Shown here: piece after piece, positions 32,956 to 42,670 of the stretch
Layout of the letters: each line of letters opens with the position of its first letter
Position numbering within the stretch: the stretch's first letter is position 1
Translations under genes and position numbers: made by a program
The notes under the pieces: generated by a model
Seen by the model: the letters and a program-made list of their open reading frames with translations, nothing else
Databases searched by the model: none
Told to the model about the DNA's origin: nothing
Source of the DNA: Gerris lacustris
Taxonomy: Eukaryota; Arthropoda; Insecta; Hemiptera; Gerridae
Direction of reading: 5' to 3'
DNA: 64,000 bases
NCBI GenBank assembly: GCA_951217055.1
Contig: OX578286.1
Span: forward strand, 29,642,720-29,706,719

Positions 32956-33089
32956 TGTGTCACTCCAGACGATATCTCCCCTTAGAATGCACTTAAAAAT
33001 TTCAAACAAATTTTAAAATGTCAATAATATCAAAAGAAAGGATGAGTTCGTTGGCCAGAATTTTTGGAGTCCATTTAGGGGTCAAATTT

Positions 33090-33270
33090 TGACCATATAG
33101 GGTCAAAAAACGTGTTTTTCCCATTTTACCCCCCTTTTATGTGAAAATATGATAAAAGTGTAAATAACAACAATTACTGTACTCTTAAAGAGCTTTCCAA
33201 CGACATGCATCTTGAAGGGTAAATACTATTTTGACTTTTGTACCCCGTACCCCTGTGTACCAATTTTTTT
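33090..33270 (-). mobile_element. Family G repeat fragment
   Basis: TACTGTACTCTTAAAGAGCT, TTCCAACGACATGCATC and TTTTGTACCCCGTACCCCTG match, in reverse, the fuller family G copy at 44620-45065. Confidence 0.7.
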
Positions 33271-33416
33271 TTTCACCCGAGCAAATTCTAAACCAAAATT
33301 TTCCTATATTGTCATAAGCCAATAAAACGCAGATTTCTTTGAAAATTCGCTCATTAAGTCATGGTGCATGACTGGACTTTTTTAAATGTAAACAAACTCG
33401 CTAATCGTGCGTAAAG

Positions 33417-33472
33417 CTGAAGAATTCCTCTTCTTTACCGCGCTAGCGTGGTAAAGAAGAGGAATTCTTCAG
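33417..33472. repeat. Perfect 23-bp hairpin
   Basis: Arms CTGAAGAATTCCTCTTCTTT-ACC (33417-33439) and its exact complement (33450-33472) around the loop GCGCTAGCGT, which is itself nearly palindromic. It shares the TCTTTAC/GTAAAGA theme with hairpins at 54751 and 55126. The 65-codon minus frame here is not called. Confidence 0.9.
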
Positions 33473-33574
33473 AACTATGAGACGCGCATGCGCAATGAAT
33501 ACAAGTACGTAAATAATCACTTTCTACGCATCTAAACAGAGATATAATGTTTATATTTCGTATCAATCGTAGAT

Positions 33575-33690
33575 AAATATATTTACCGTGCATTCCAACA
33601 CTTAATGTTGTAATTAGTGGAAACTTGTCCACATCTCTTTAATACTTGAAGTAAATATGTTTACCGTGCATTCCAACACTTAATGCAGTT
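33575..33690. repeat. Continuation of the 30880 satellite
   Basis: AAATATATTTACCGTGCATT, CCAACACTTAATG and TTAATACTTGAAGTAAATAT are the same monomers as at 32090-32262. This is the far side of the 1.3-kb insertion. Confidence 0.85.
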
Positions 33691-34555
33691 TATTGTTTAT
33701 TTATTAACTCAAGAGGTATTTATATTTAGTGTTGAACGTGTCTTTTATTTTTGAGTATCTAATTGATTGATATGGAAATTATTGTAAATAATATCGAACA
33801 TTTCTTCCAATAAAACCCATAGATTATGCTTTTATCAATGTAGTGATGATACTGCTTAAATATTTTGCTTCATAAAAACATTATTCCTAGTTGTAATGGT
33901 TAGACTTAAATTTTAATTAGGTTCAGACATAACTAATTTTTTTGTACAGATATTCTGATGAATTCATTAGTAATATTTTATATTTTGGTTTTGTTTTATT
34001 TTTTAAGAGTATTTGGTGTTTCTTTAATATCCAAGTTGTTAAGTTATGACAAGTCTAATTGGTTTTTTAGGTAATTAAAATAAGAAATATTATTTTTAAT
34101 ACATTTTGATAAAATTAAGATTGTCAGAGATGGAAGAAGAATTTAATTTGAAGGAGGGGTTGTATTTAGTTAAGAGGGGGCGAAGGTACAATATGAATTG
34201 GACTTTTCCCCTTCCTTAGTAAATTAATATTTAATCAACATACCCCCTACCGACTACCTTAATTATCTCTTTAACTTTATTTTGGACGATAAATACAAGC
34301 TAAAAATAATTACCTCTTTCAATATACTTATGCTACTTATAAGAGAAAGTAAAAAATCGATAATAGAAAACTTAGAAAAATTTTCTCTTGTTCTTTTATC
34401 TTCCTGAGTACTTTCTAATTAACATGATTTTTCACGTCCCAATTTACCGCTCGTAAGAAGTTAACATTTTAAATAAAAGCTTTAAAACAATTTATAAGTG
34501 GAAGTTTTTAGAAATTAAAATTTTAATGAAGTTGATATTAGAGAGGAGGATTGAA
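33691..34555. other. Unique AT-rich stretch
   Basis: No gene or repeat family recognised. Confidence 0.35.
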
Positions 34556-34557
34556 AA

Positions 34558-34647
34558 TAGTCTGTCAATTAGTGTGGCACATAGCTTCCTCTCGTCCTAT
34601 TTCGTTTACTTAAATGATTTTATGCTTTTACACCCTATTTTACTACG
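34558..34647 (-). mobile_element. Family A 3'-end fragment
   Basis: GTCTGTCAATTAGTGTGGCA, CATAGCTTCCTCTCGTCC and ATTTTATGCTTTTACACCC match the reversed family A 3' end, then family N sequence starts. Confidence 0.75.
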
Positions 34648-35150
34648 TTTTTATTAGCTTGCTTTCTTGATTGTTTGCTGGTTTGTTTGTTTGTTTGTCC
34701 GGTACAAATCTGGCAATCGATTTCTAACTAACTTCCCGAATAGCTAGACATTTTAAACTTTTAGCATAGCTCAGAACACGATGACAATGCATTGTTTTAA
34801 TATTTTTAGCCATCTTTCAGCAGAATTTAATTTGTTTTCAGCAAATTTTACTGTGTGGAAAGTTAGTTCGGAAAAAACCCGAACTTTTGACATATCCCAT
34901 AGTATTTACAATCTTCATTTTGACGGGTTTCAAATTTGTGATTTTTTATTAAGAGGTAAACATTGATTGACAGCAAAACAGGAAATATATCGATTATATT
35001 ATTAATATTATTTCAAATCTATCGATGGCACGGTTTAGATTTGGTGTTGGGGAGATCCGTTGTACAAAGATTTGTTTTTTATAGGTTTAAGATCAGATCT
35101 CTAGATGGTTGTCATTTATGTGAAGTAAATAAATTTGGAACCTGATTCAT
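34648..35150 (+). mobile_element. Family N repeat, copy N1, with a short protein-like tail
   Basis: It matches the reverse complement of 47775-48376: TTTTTATTAGCTTGCTTTC, CTAGACATTTTAAACTTTTA, CAGCAGAATTTAATTTG, TTCATTTTGACGGGTTTC, then TATCGATGGCACGGTTTAG. N1 lacks about 130 bp present in N2 (after GAGGTAAACATTG). The 60-codon frame at 34963-35145 (YRWHGLDLVLGRSVVQRF, then SLDGCHLCEVNKFGT and a stop) is partly conserved in N2, where it is broken. That hints at the C-terminus of a mobile-element protein, which I cannot identify. Confidence 0.6.
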
Positions 35151-35316
35151 TAAGAAATACCTTCACAACATCCTATACAGCAACTGAACTAGGGGATACA
35201 CACTCAACTGAGTATAAATATATAAACAAACAACCACTAAAGTATGCAAATAAATAAACACTAAATAGTTTAATATTTGTATCCCACATAAACATGTAAG
35301 TGGGAATTCCAGTTTT

Positions 35317-35780
35317 AAATGTTAATATTAATTCCCTTTCAAATCACGATAACCCTCTTGTCCAATCTGTATCCATCCCAACCCTACCGGAAAATCCCCG
35401 CCGACGCGACGTCTGAAGCGAAGATGGCCCAGAGATAATCTGGTACCTTAAAATAGAATATCTAAGAATGTATATATTTTTTCGTGTGTATGTGTGCGTG
35501 CTTGAGCATATTTGTATATAATAATAGTGAAATAAATAATAAGGATGTTAATGTAATAATGTAATGTAATGATGTAATCAATTTAATTTAATTTACATTC
35601 TGTATTCCATTTTGGAGGATTTACCATTGGGTAATATGTCCCCTCATTGTTTTCCTGCTTTAAATACTTTTAAACCATTTGCTTGTTATTGTATATATAT
35701 ATTTATGTGTAATATATTATACTTATAGTTGCAAATAAAGAAAGAAATTTAAAAAAAAAAAAAAAAAAAAATGTTAATAT
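35317..35780 (+). mobile_element. Retroposed sequence with poly(A) tail and 12-bp target duplication
   Basis: A stretch (35329-35770) flanked by AAATGTTAATAT on both sides (35317-35328 and 35769-35780). It ends in 20 A after the polyadenylation signal AATAAA (35734-35739), 11 nt upstream of the tail. This is the signature of LINE-driven retroposition. The body holds ACCCTACCGGAAAATCCCCG, GCCGACGCGACG and AAGCGAAGATGGCCCAG, which reads with frame changes like a basic LINE C-terminus (TLPENPRRR, KRRWP). It is either a 5'-truncated LINE or a processed transcript copy. Confidence 0.7.
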
Positions 35781-36410
35781 CACCTTGGCTCCATAAACAA
35801 TAATCATTTATTAGTAAAATAATTATTTTATTAGTTTTAAATATGTAGGTATCAAAAATAATAGAACATAAGAAATGTTCAACCTTATTTTAGTCAATTG
35901 AAATTTTATCGTAATTTTGTTGTATTGGGGGGGGGGGGGGGTAATTTCGCCCTCCCCCCATGGATCCATCTCTGAGATTTCTCCTAATTTAAGTTATTAA
36001 TCTATCTTTCTTTGTAAAAACATTGACTTCTTGGTGGGCAAGTATTTTGCGGCGCCCCTCAGACCCTAGCGCCCTAGGTGGTCGCCTAGTTCCCCTATAC
36101 GGATTCAGGTTAGCTTCAATACGAGAGTTTGGAACCAACTTTTCTCGCGTCATGTAATGACAGCCTATAGATTATTCTGAAGCGCGTAAAAAAACGCAAG
36201 TTATGAACCCACCTTTATACGTGAATTAGTATTATTACATCATGATATATCTATATATATATATACATACATATGTATATATATATATATACTCGATGTG
36301 GATGTAATAAAATGTAATGATGTAGTGTAAAAAAGCATAGTTGCATAGAAGGGAAAAATGTCGAAAAATTGGAGAGGAAAATTCAATATTAAGGTAAAAA
36401 AAAACCTATT
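35781..36410. other. Unique stretch with a G15 run and TATA/CATA repeats
   Basis: A run of 15 G at 35927-35941 and an (AT)/(ACAT) block at 36244-36292. GGCGCCCCTCAGACCCTAGC and GCCCTAGGTGGTCGCC near 36050-36090 could be the GC-rich remnant of another DNA element; not assigned. Confidence 0.45.
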
Positions 36411-38288
36411 TTTAGGGTTTCGTTGGTAAAACCAAAAAAAAGAAACCCTTATAGTTTCGTTCCTGTGTCCGTCTGTCACTCTGTACGGTTCCAATAACTT
36501 TTGAACCAAAAAAGATAAAAACGTGAAACTTTCCAGTATAAAAGATCGTTTTGACGCGCACACAGGAAAAATATAGCGAACTCAATATTATCAGCTGTTC
36601 AAATTCAAAATGGCGGATATTTCACATCGCGAAATTTTTTTTTTTTTTTTAAATTTTAAGTGGGGTATCAAATGAAAGGTATTGAAGAGTAGAATAGAAA
36701 TATATATACCACTTAGGGATAGTGCTCAATTTTCAGCGCCATTTTGTCAAAAAACATCGAAATTTTGCGTGTCCCCCCCCCTAAAATCGTATTTCCGCTA
36801 TTACTAAAAATATAGAAAAATATGCAAAATGTGTGGTCTGCTGGGCCATAGAAAAAATAAGATTAGCAATTTGATCTGATTTACTGGAAATCCAAGATGG
36901 CGGAAAATGCATGCCACTCGAGAAAAAATATTTTTTTAAAATTTTGAGTGGGGTATCAAATGAAAGGTATTGAAGAGTAGAATAGAAATATATATACCAC
37001 TTAGGGATAGTGTTTAATTTTCAGCGCCATTTTGTCAAAAAACATCGGATTTTTGCGTGTCCCCCCCCCTAAAATCGTATTTCCGCTATTACTAAAAATA
37101 TAGAAAAATATGCAAAATGTGTGGTCTGCTGGGCCATAGAAAAAATAAGATTAGCAATTTGATCTGATTTACTGGAAATCCAAGATGGCGGATAATTCAC
37201 GTCACTCGAGAAAAAATATTTTTTTAAAATTTTGAGTGGGGTATCAAATGAAAGGTATTGAAGAGTAGATTACAAATATATATACCACTTAGGGATAGTG
37301 TTTAATTTTCGGCGCCATTTTGTCAAAAAACATCGAAATTTTGTGTGTCCCCCCCCCAAAAATCGTATTTCCGCTATTACTAAAAATATAGAAAAATATG
37401 CAAAATGTGTGGTCTGCTGGGCCATAGAAAAAATAAGATTAGCAATTTGATCTGATTTACTGGAAATCCAAGATGGCGGATAATTCACGTCACTCGAGAA
37501 AAAATATTTTTTTAAAATTTTGAGTGGGGTATCAAATGAAAGGTATTGAAGAGTAGATTACAAATATATATACCACTTAGGGATAGTGTTTAATTTTCGG
37601 CGCCATTTTGTCAAAAACATCGACATTTTGTGTGTCCCCCCCCCTAAAATCGTATTTCCGCTATTACTAAAAATATAGAAAAATATGCAAAATGTGTGGT
37701 CTGCTGGGCCATAGAAAAAATAAGATTAGCAATTTGATCTGATTTACTGGAAATCCAAGATGGCGGATAATTCACGTCACTCGAGAAAAAATATTTTTTT
37801 AAAATTTTGAGTGGGGTATCAAATGAAAGGTATTGAAGAGTAGATTACAAATATATATACCACTTAGGGATAGTGTTTAATTTTCGGCGCCATTTTGTCA
37901 AAAAACATCGAAATTTTGTGTGTCCCCCCCCCCCCCCCTAAAATCGTATTTCCGCTATTACTAAAAATATAGAAAAATATGCAAAATGTGTGGTCTGCTG
38001 GGCCATAGAAAAAATAAGATTAGCAATTTGATCTGATTTACTGGAAATCCAAGATGGCGGATAATTCACGTCACTCCAGAAAAAATATTTTTTTTATATT
38101 ATAAGGGGGGTATCAAATGAAAGGTATTGAAGAGTAGATTACAAATATATATACCACTTAGGGATAGTGTTTAATTTTCGGCGCCATTTTGTCAAAAAAC
38201 TTTTCTCTCCCCCCCCCCCTTCCGTCTAATTTTGTGTTCACAATACCAACGAAACCCTTTTTACGTGAGACTTCACGCCTTACCAATT
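36411..38288 (+). mobile_element. Family D element, copy D1, with internal 288-bp tandem repeats
   Basis: 5' end: T-rich then AGGGTTTCGTTGGTA. 3' end: TACCAACGAAACCCT, TTTTA, hairpin CGTGAGACTTCACG, tail CCTTACCAATTT. The 5' part holds GTGTCCGTCTGTCACTCTG and GGTTCCAATAACTTTTGAAC. The interior is about six copies of a 288-bp unit (TGGGGTATCAAATGAAAGG at 36661, 36949, 37237, 37525, 37812 and a diverged one near 38105). Each has an (8+)C run and the words ATCCAAGATGGCGGATAATT. D2 shares both ends and one fewer unit. The layout fits a Helitron2/Helentron-type non-autonomous element. Frames at 36240-36563, 37270-37488 and 38158-38431 are read-throughs. Confidence 0.85.
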
Positions 38289-38524
38289 TATTCATTCTTA
38301 CATTCGCTTCGCGTCCAAATAGCATAAAAATCGGGATTTTTTTCCTTCGTGGAGCAAGGGGGGCTAACAAAAAAAGGATAAAATATGACAAATCGTTGTT
38401 AGCCCTATCTCTTTGGGTTCCATTTGCATAGTTGCAAGAGAGAGAGAAAAAACCAGAGGAAAATTACACAGAATGCAAGGCGTATAGAAGACAAACATGC
38501 ATTAGATCTCTGACGAAAAAATGG

Positions 38525-38599
<75 letters not shown>

Positions 38600-38740
38600 T
38601 ATATAAAAGGAAATGTGTGCAAACATTTATTTGGTTGTCAGTCGAATAAGATGAGAAAATATTACCTAAGGTTTATTTTTTAATCTAATTTTTGTTTGTT
38701 GACCTTCTCAAAACGGATTATATTCGTATATCTAAAAAAA
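38289..38740. repeat. Flank of D1 with a long (AT)n run
   Basis: (AT)n of about 75 bp at 38526-38605, plus a small hairpin GGGCTAACAA/TTGTTAGCCC (about 38360-38405). A GAGAGAGAGA run precedes the AT run. No gene. Confidence 0.8.
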
Positions 38741-39656
38741 TACGTGTGGTGTCGTGGGACACCCGGTAGGAACGAAGTTCCTTACGCTTTTCATTAAATA
38801 TAAATGATAAAATCGCTGTAATAACTACGTATATATGGTGGAGTTAGAAAAGAGACAAAATTAAAAGTAACTAACTATTTGTACTAGCGGAGTTAAGACA
38901 AAATTAAATGAAAATCTTTTTATTATCTTTGAAGCGAGCGTCTTTCAATAAATAATGTATTGTACATATATTGAGAAAAAAGGTAATGATAAATTTATAG
39001 TTAAAGCAGATGGTCGTAGAACGAAAAAGAACTGTCCTCCCAGGCCCCGTCGGCATATTACTCCAATTAAATATTAAAATAAAAAATATAAATAATTAAT
39101 TCACAAAAACTTCTGCTTGTATCAGGTTGAAATGTTACATGCTTGTTTCAATTGTACTGTAGGTGATGTATACAAAGTTTCATTTAAATCTTTACGTTAG
39201 AACGTAAGATATCGGTAAAAACGTTGTTTTCTTTATTTTAATCGGTTTGGTCCGCTTTAATAAATTTAGCGATCTTTATCACTTCATAGTGGTGTCGGTG
39301 TTAGTTTTACTAAAAAAAATTGTTTAAAAAAGTTGTTTGTCTCACTAAATAGATAAAGTTAGAATTTTTCCCCGTCCAAAAATTCCAATTTTAAATTCGA
39401 AGCTTACGTTTACGCGAGCGTTGCACGTGAACGCTTGGGCGGATAACGTTGTCCAACGAACTTGTCCCTGACATTGGTAAAATGAACATGTGTACCAAAT
39501 TTCAACTAAGTCGGTAAACTTTTACACAAGTTATCGCCAACGGTAGATTTCGTGACGGATTTTGCGTGACGGTGATTTTGTGACGGTGATTTTGGTCGTT
39601 TTTTTCGGATTCACTCCCGGGCTCCAGAACGTGCCATAAGGAACTTCGTTCCAAAA
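38741..39656 (-). mobile_element. Family C repeat, copy C2 (best preserved)
   Basis: Reverse orientation. The left end is the 3' terminus: ACGTGTGGTGTCGTGGGACA with the hairpin GGTGTCGTGGGACACC, then the subterminal GGAACGAAGTTCCTTA. The right end is the 5' terminus: TAAGGAACTTCGTTCC followed by AAAA. The subterminal repeats are complementary over 15 to 16 bp. The interior matches C1 throughout. A 17-bp duplication (GTGACGGTGATTTTGGT-like) lies at 39565-39600. The right end runs directly into a 45-bp tandem array. Confidence 0.85.
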
Positions 39657-40090
39657 TGGTTTAGCGTTGAATAGACGTAGTCTTATTCGTATATCTAAGA
39701 ATGGTTTAGTGTTGAATAGGCATGGTCTTCTTAATATATCTAGAACTGGTTTAGCGTTGAATAGACATGGTCTTATTCGAATATCGAGGAATGGTTTAGC
39801 GTTAAATTGACAGTCTTATTCGTATATCTAGGAATGGTTTAGTCTATTGAGTTGAATAGACGTGGTCTTATTCGTATATCTAGGAATGGTTTAGCGTTGA
39901 ATAGACATGGTCTTATTCGTATATCTAAGAATGGTTTAGTGTTGAATAGGCATGGTCTTCTTAATATATCTAGAACTGGTTTAGCGTTGAATAGACATGG
40001 TCTTATTCGAATATCGAGGAATGGTTTAGCGTTAAATTGACAGTCTTATTCGTATATCTAGGAATGGTTTAGCGATGAATAGAAATGGTC
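39657..40090. repeat. 45-bp tandem repeat with higher-order structure, about 9 copies
   Basis: Unit: AATGGTTTAGCGTTGAATAG, ACATGGTCTTATTCGTATAT, CTAGG. A block of several distinguishable units (one with GGCATGGTCTTCTTAATATA, one with GAATATCGAGG, one lacking bases at TTAAATTGACAGTC) occurs twice in the same order (39690-39830 and 39925-40065), so a multi-unit block was duplicated. The frame at 39852-40040 reads through it. Confidence 0.9.
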
Positions 40091-41012
40091 TTATTTTGCT
40101 ATCATAGTTTACTTCGGTTGTTTAAAGAAAACTTTGTTAATGAAATTAAACAAACTAGTTAATGAAATGGCAAATGGCCTAGAGGTGGTTGGTAGTTACA
40201 GCAAATAGCTTCAACTATTAATAAACAATAAATTTAAGCTTGTTTTTTGTACAGAAAATAAAATGGCAAATGGCTAGACGTGGTTAGTAGTTACAGAAAA
40301 TGGCTTTTGCTATGTATAAACAATAAATGTAAGCTATTTGTTTGTACAGCAAATGGCTTTAACTTTTTTCTATAAGAAATTAAATCTTAACTTATGTGGA
40401 TAGCAAATGGATCTATCTTTTAACCAGAAATTAAAACCTAGTTGTTATTACAGCTAAATGGCTTTAACTTTTTTCTATAAGAAATTAAATCTTAACTTAT
40501 GTGGATAGCAAATGGATCTATCTTTTAACCAGAAATTAAAACCTAGTTGTTATTACAGCTAAATGGCTTTAACTTTTTTCTATAAGAAATTAAATCTTAA
40601 CTTATGTGGATAGCAAATGGATCTATCTTTTAACCAGAAATTAAAACCTAGTTGTTATTACAGCTAAATGGCTTTAACTTTTTTCTATAAGAAATTAAAT
40701 CTTAACTTATGTGGATAGCAAATGGATCTATCTTTTAACCAGAAATTAAAACCTAGTTGTTATTACAGCTAAATGGCTTTAACTTTTTTCTATAAGAAAT
40801 TAAATCTTAACTTATGTGGATAGCAAATGGATCTATCTTTTAACCAGAAATTAAAACCTAGTTGTTATTACAGCTAAATGGCTTTAACTTTTTTCTATAA
40901 GAAATTAAATCTTAACTTATGTGGATAGCAAATGGATCTATCTTTTAACCAGAAATTTAAACCTAGTTGTTTTTGCAGCTAAATGGCTATAACTTTTAAC
41001 AAGTCACTAACT

Positions 41013-41074
<62 letters not shown>

Positions 41075-41260
41075 GCATATGGCTATCTGGCTATGTAAAC
41101 AAGAAATTTGAAGTAGTTTGTGCAGCAAATGGCTTTGACCTTTTTAACAAGAAATTAATACGAATTGAACTGTACTTAAATGGCTAAAAATCTTAACAAA
41201 AAAGTTAAACTGTAATTGATTTGTACAGAAAATGGCTCTAATTACTGCAAGAAAATAAAC
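40091..41260. repeat. 105-bp satellite (about 6 near-identical copies) with diverged flanks and a T55 run
   Basis: GCTTTAACTTTTTTCTATAA recurs at 40461, 40566, 40671, 40776 and 40881, exactly 105 bp apart, between TTATGTGGATAGCAAATGG and AACCTAGTTGTTATTACAGC. Both flanks contain shorter, diverged units built on ACAGCAAATGGCTTT. A run of about 55 T lies at 41017-41071 inside one right-hand unit. Confidence 0.95.
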
Positions 41261-41764
41261 ATAGTTGCTTTTTTTTAAATAACAAATCTAAATCTAACCA
41301 AATAATTAAAAGAAGAATTTGATTTATTTATAAAGAACTGATAAAGAGAGTTTATCGTTCAAATATTAATTAAAAAAAAACGATATGAATTTATAAAAGA
41401 ATGAATTTTAGAAAATAAAAATCTAATTTTTTTCCTGACTTGTAAATTATAAGAGAGGAAGGGTCTTCTATTACTAATTTCTCTTCCACAGGGTGAGATG
41501 GGTCTAGAATTTGCGAGGTAGTGAATTCCGGGTTTTGGAGAATATTGGAATAGAAGGGGGGGGGGGGGGGGGGGGGGGGGAGGGACTCGGAAATTGCAGA
41601 TCTGCCTTTTACAGACTACTCGTATTTAGTATTGAGTGGTAACTGGATTTGGGGAAAGGGGTGTTGGAAGTGTCCTTGCTGTTAATAATTTTCCGAAAAT
41701 TAACAAATTTCTTCCATTTTCGATGGTACGACCCTAAAGGGACAGGCTTGGGAAAAGGTTTTTA
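41261..41764. other. Unique stretch with a G25 run
   Basis: No gene seen. Run of 25 G at 41556-41580. Confidence 0.5.
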
Positions 41765-42150
41765 TTTTATATACTGTAAACTTTTACTTTCTCATATAAA
41801 TTCGATTTTGATATTTTGTTGCATTTACTCGTTTTGAGGTCCCTTGAGTCCACAAATCCAGAGTCCAAAAAATGTCTGCCTGTGGTCTGTCGTCAGTCGC
41901 CTGTCTGTCGTCTGTGCAGACGCGTGGAGCCTAAATCACTGGGCTACTCTTTGGACAAAATTTGGCATTAATGTTCATAAAAATCATATAAGGATTTTAT
42001 CTCGAGGCGAAATCCAGAAATTAATTTTAGCTCCACATTTGGGGGCGTTACCCTTCAAAAAGTTTCTCGAATTTTCTCGAAAAAGGTGTGATTAAAAATT
42101 TATTTCATTTAAATACGAATTTAACAATATTATCCGTTTTCCCAAGGAAT
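41765..42150 (+). mobile_element. Family B repeat, copy B4, 3'-truncated
   Basis: 5' end CTTTTACTTTCTCATATAAA is the clearest family B start. TACTCGTTTTGAGGTCCCTT, repeated GTCTGTCGTC words and CTCGAGGCGAAATCCAG follow. It stops after GATATTATCCGTTTTCCC-like sequence where family L starts. The frame at 41844-42095 is a read-through. Confidence 0.75.
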
Positions 42151-42159
42151 ATCTCTTTA

Positions 42160-42430
42160 TCTTATTGTATCTGCCGCTATTTTGAAAATATCGAGTTTTG
42201 ATTTTTATATAGGTGTTTGTTTACATTTTTAAATGTGTCATAATAACGAACCTCATTATACCGGACTTAATAGGGACTCTCGACTTGACTTTCTTTTCGT
42301 AATATGTAATCTTATTACAGTTGGTTATATGTATACGAGATTTATTAAACATACTGTAAAGAATCCGCAAGGTGAAATCCACTTCACGAAAGGGTTAAAG
42401 TCGGTTTCGCTTCCACTACTGTGAGCATTT
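42160..42430 (+). mobile_element. Family L repeat fragment
   Basis: ATCTGCCGCTATTTTGAAAA, TATAGGTGTTTGTTTAC and ATACCGGACTTAATAGGGAC resemble 54455-54740. Only two diverged copies, so limits are vague. The 63-codon frame at 42233-42424 has no domain. Confidence 0.4.
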
Positions 42431-42539
42431 TTAGGGGTTCGGAGCATCATGATTTTAACTCGCGACGCTTTCACACTTTCAGAGAAACGCACTTTGAGAA
42501 GCAAGAGGCAACGCTACTATACTTCCCAACTCCCAAAAT

Positions 42540-42670
42540 AACCCGCCCGACAAAGGAACACCAACGAAAGCAGTACCTGCCAGATTCCATCAAGGATTAA
42601 CCCGAGTGAAGGAACCCCCGGGAAATTCAAGTGCGATCTACGATCGAGAAAACCAGTATACATTCGCCGA
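42540..42670 (+). mobile_element. Penelope-like repeat, left part (interrupted copy)
   Basis: AACCCGAGTGAAGGAACCCC, CGGGAAATTC and GAGAAAACCAGTATACATTC match 5535-5622. The copy is split here by family F element and continues at 43604. Confidence 0.55.

Larger units (their letters stand above)
32400..33574. mobile_element. Insertion bounded by a short inverted repeat, splitting the satellite
   Basis: TTATCTACGATTG (about 32400) and CAATCGTAGATAA (to about 33574) are inverted. Between them lie AT-rich sequence, a palindromic TAGCGAATTTTCAAAG/AAAATTACGCTA (32652-32679), a 12-bp microsatellite, a family G-like segment and a 23-bp perfect hairpin. Satellite units continue on both sides (CTTGAAGTAA before 32262, AAATATATTTACCGTG after 33574), which supports insertion. 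Composite origin is likely. Confidence 0.5.

Noticed and set aside
32772..33016. Five overlapping open frames of IYTY or YVCI type
   Set aside because: Translations of the 12-bp microsatellite.
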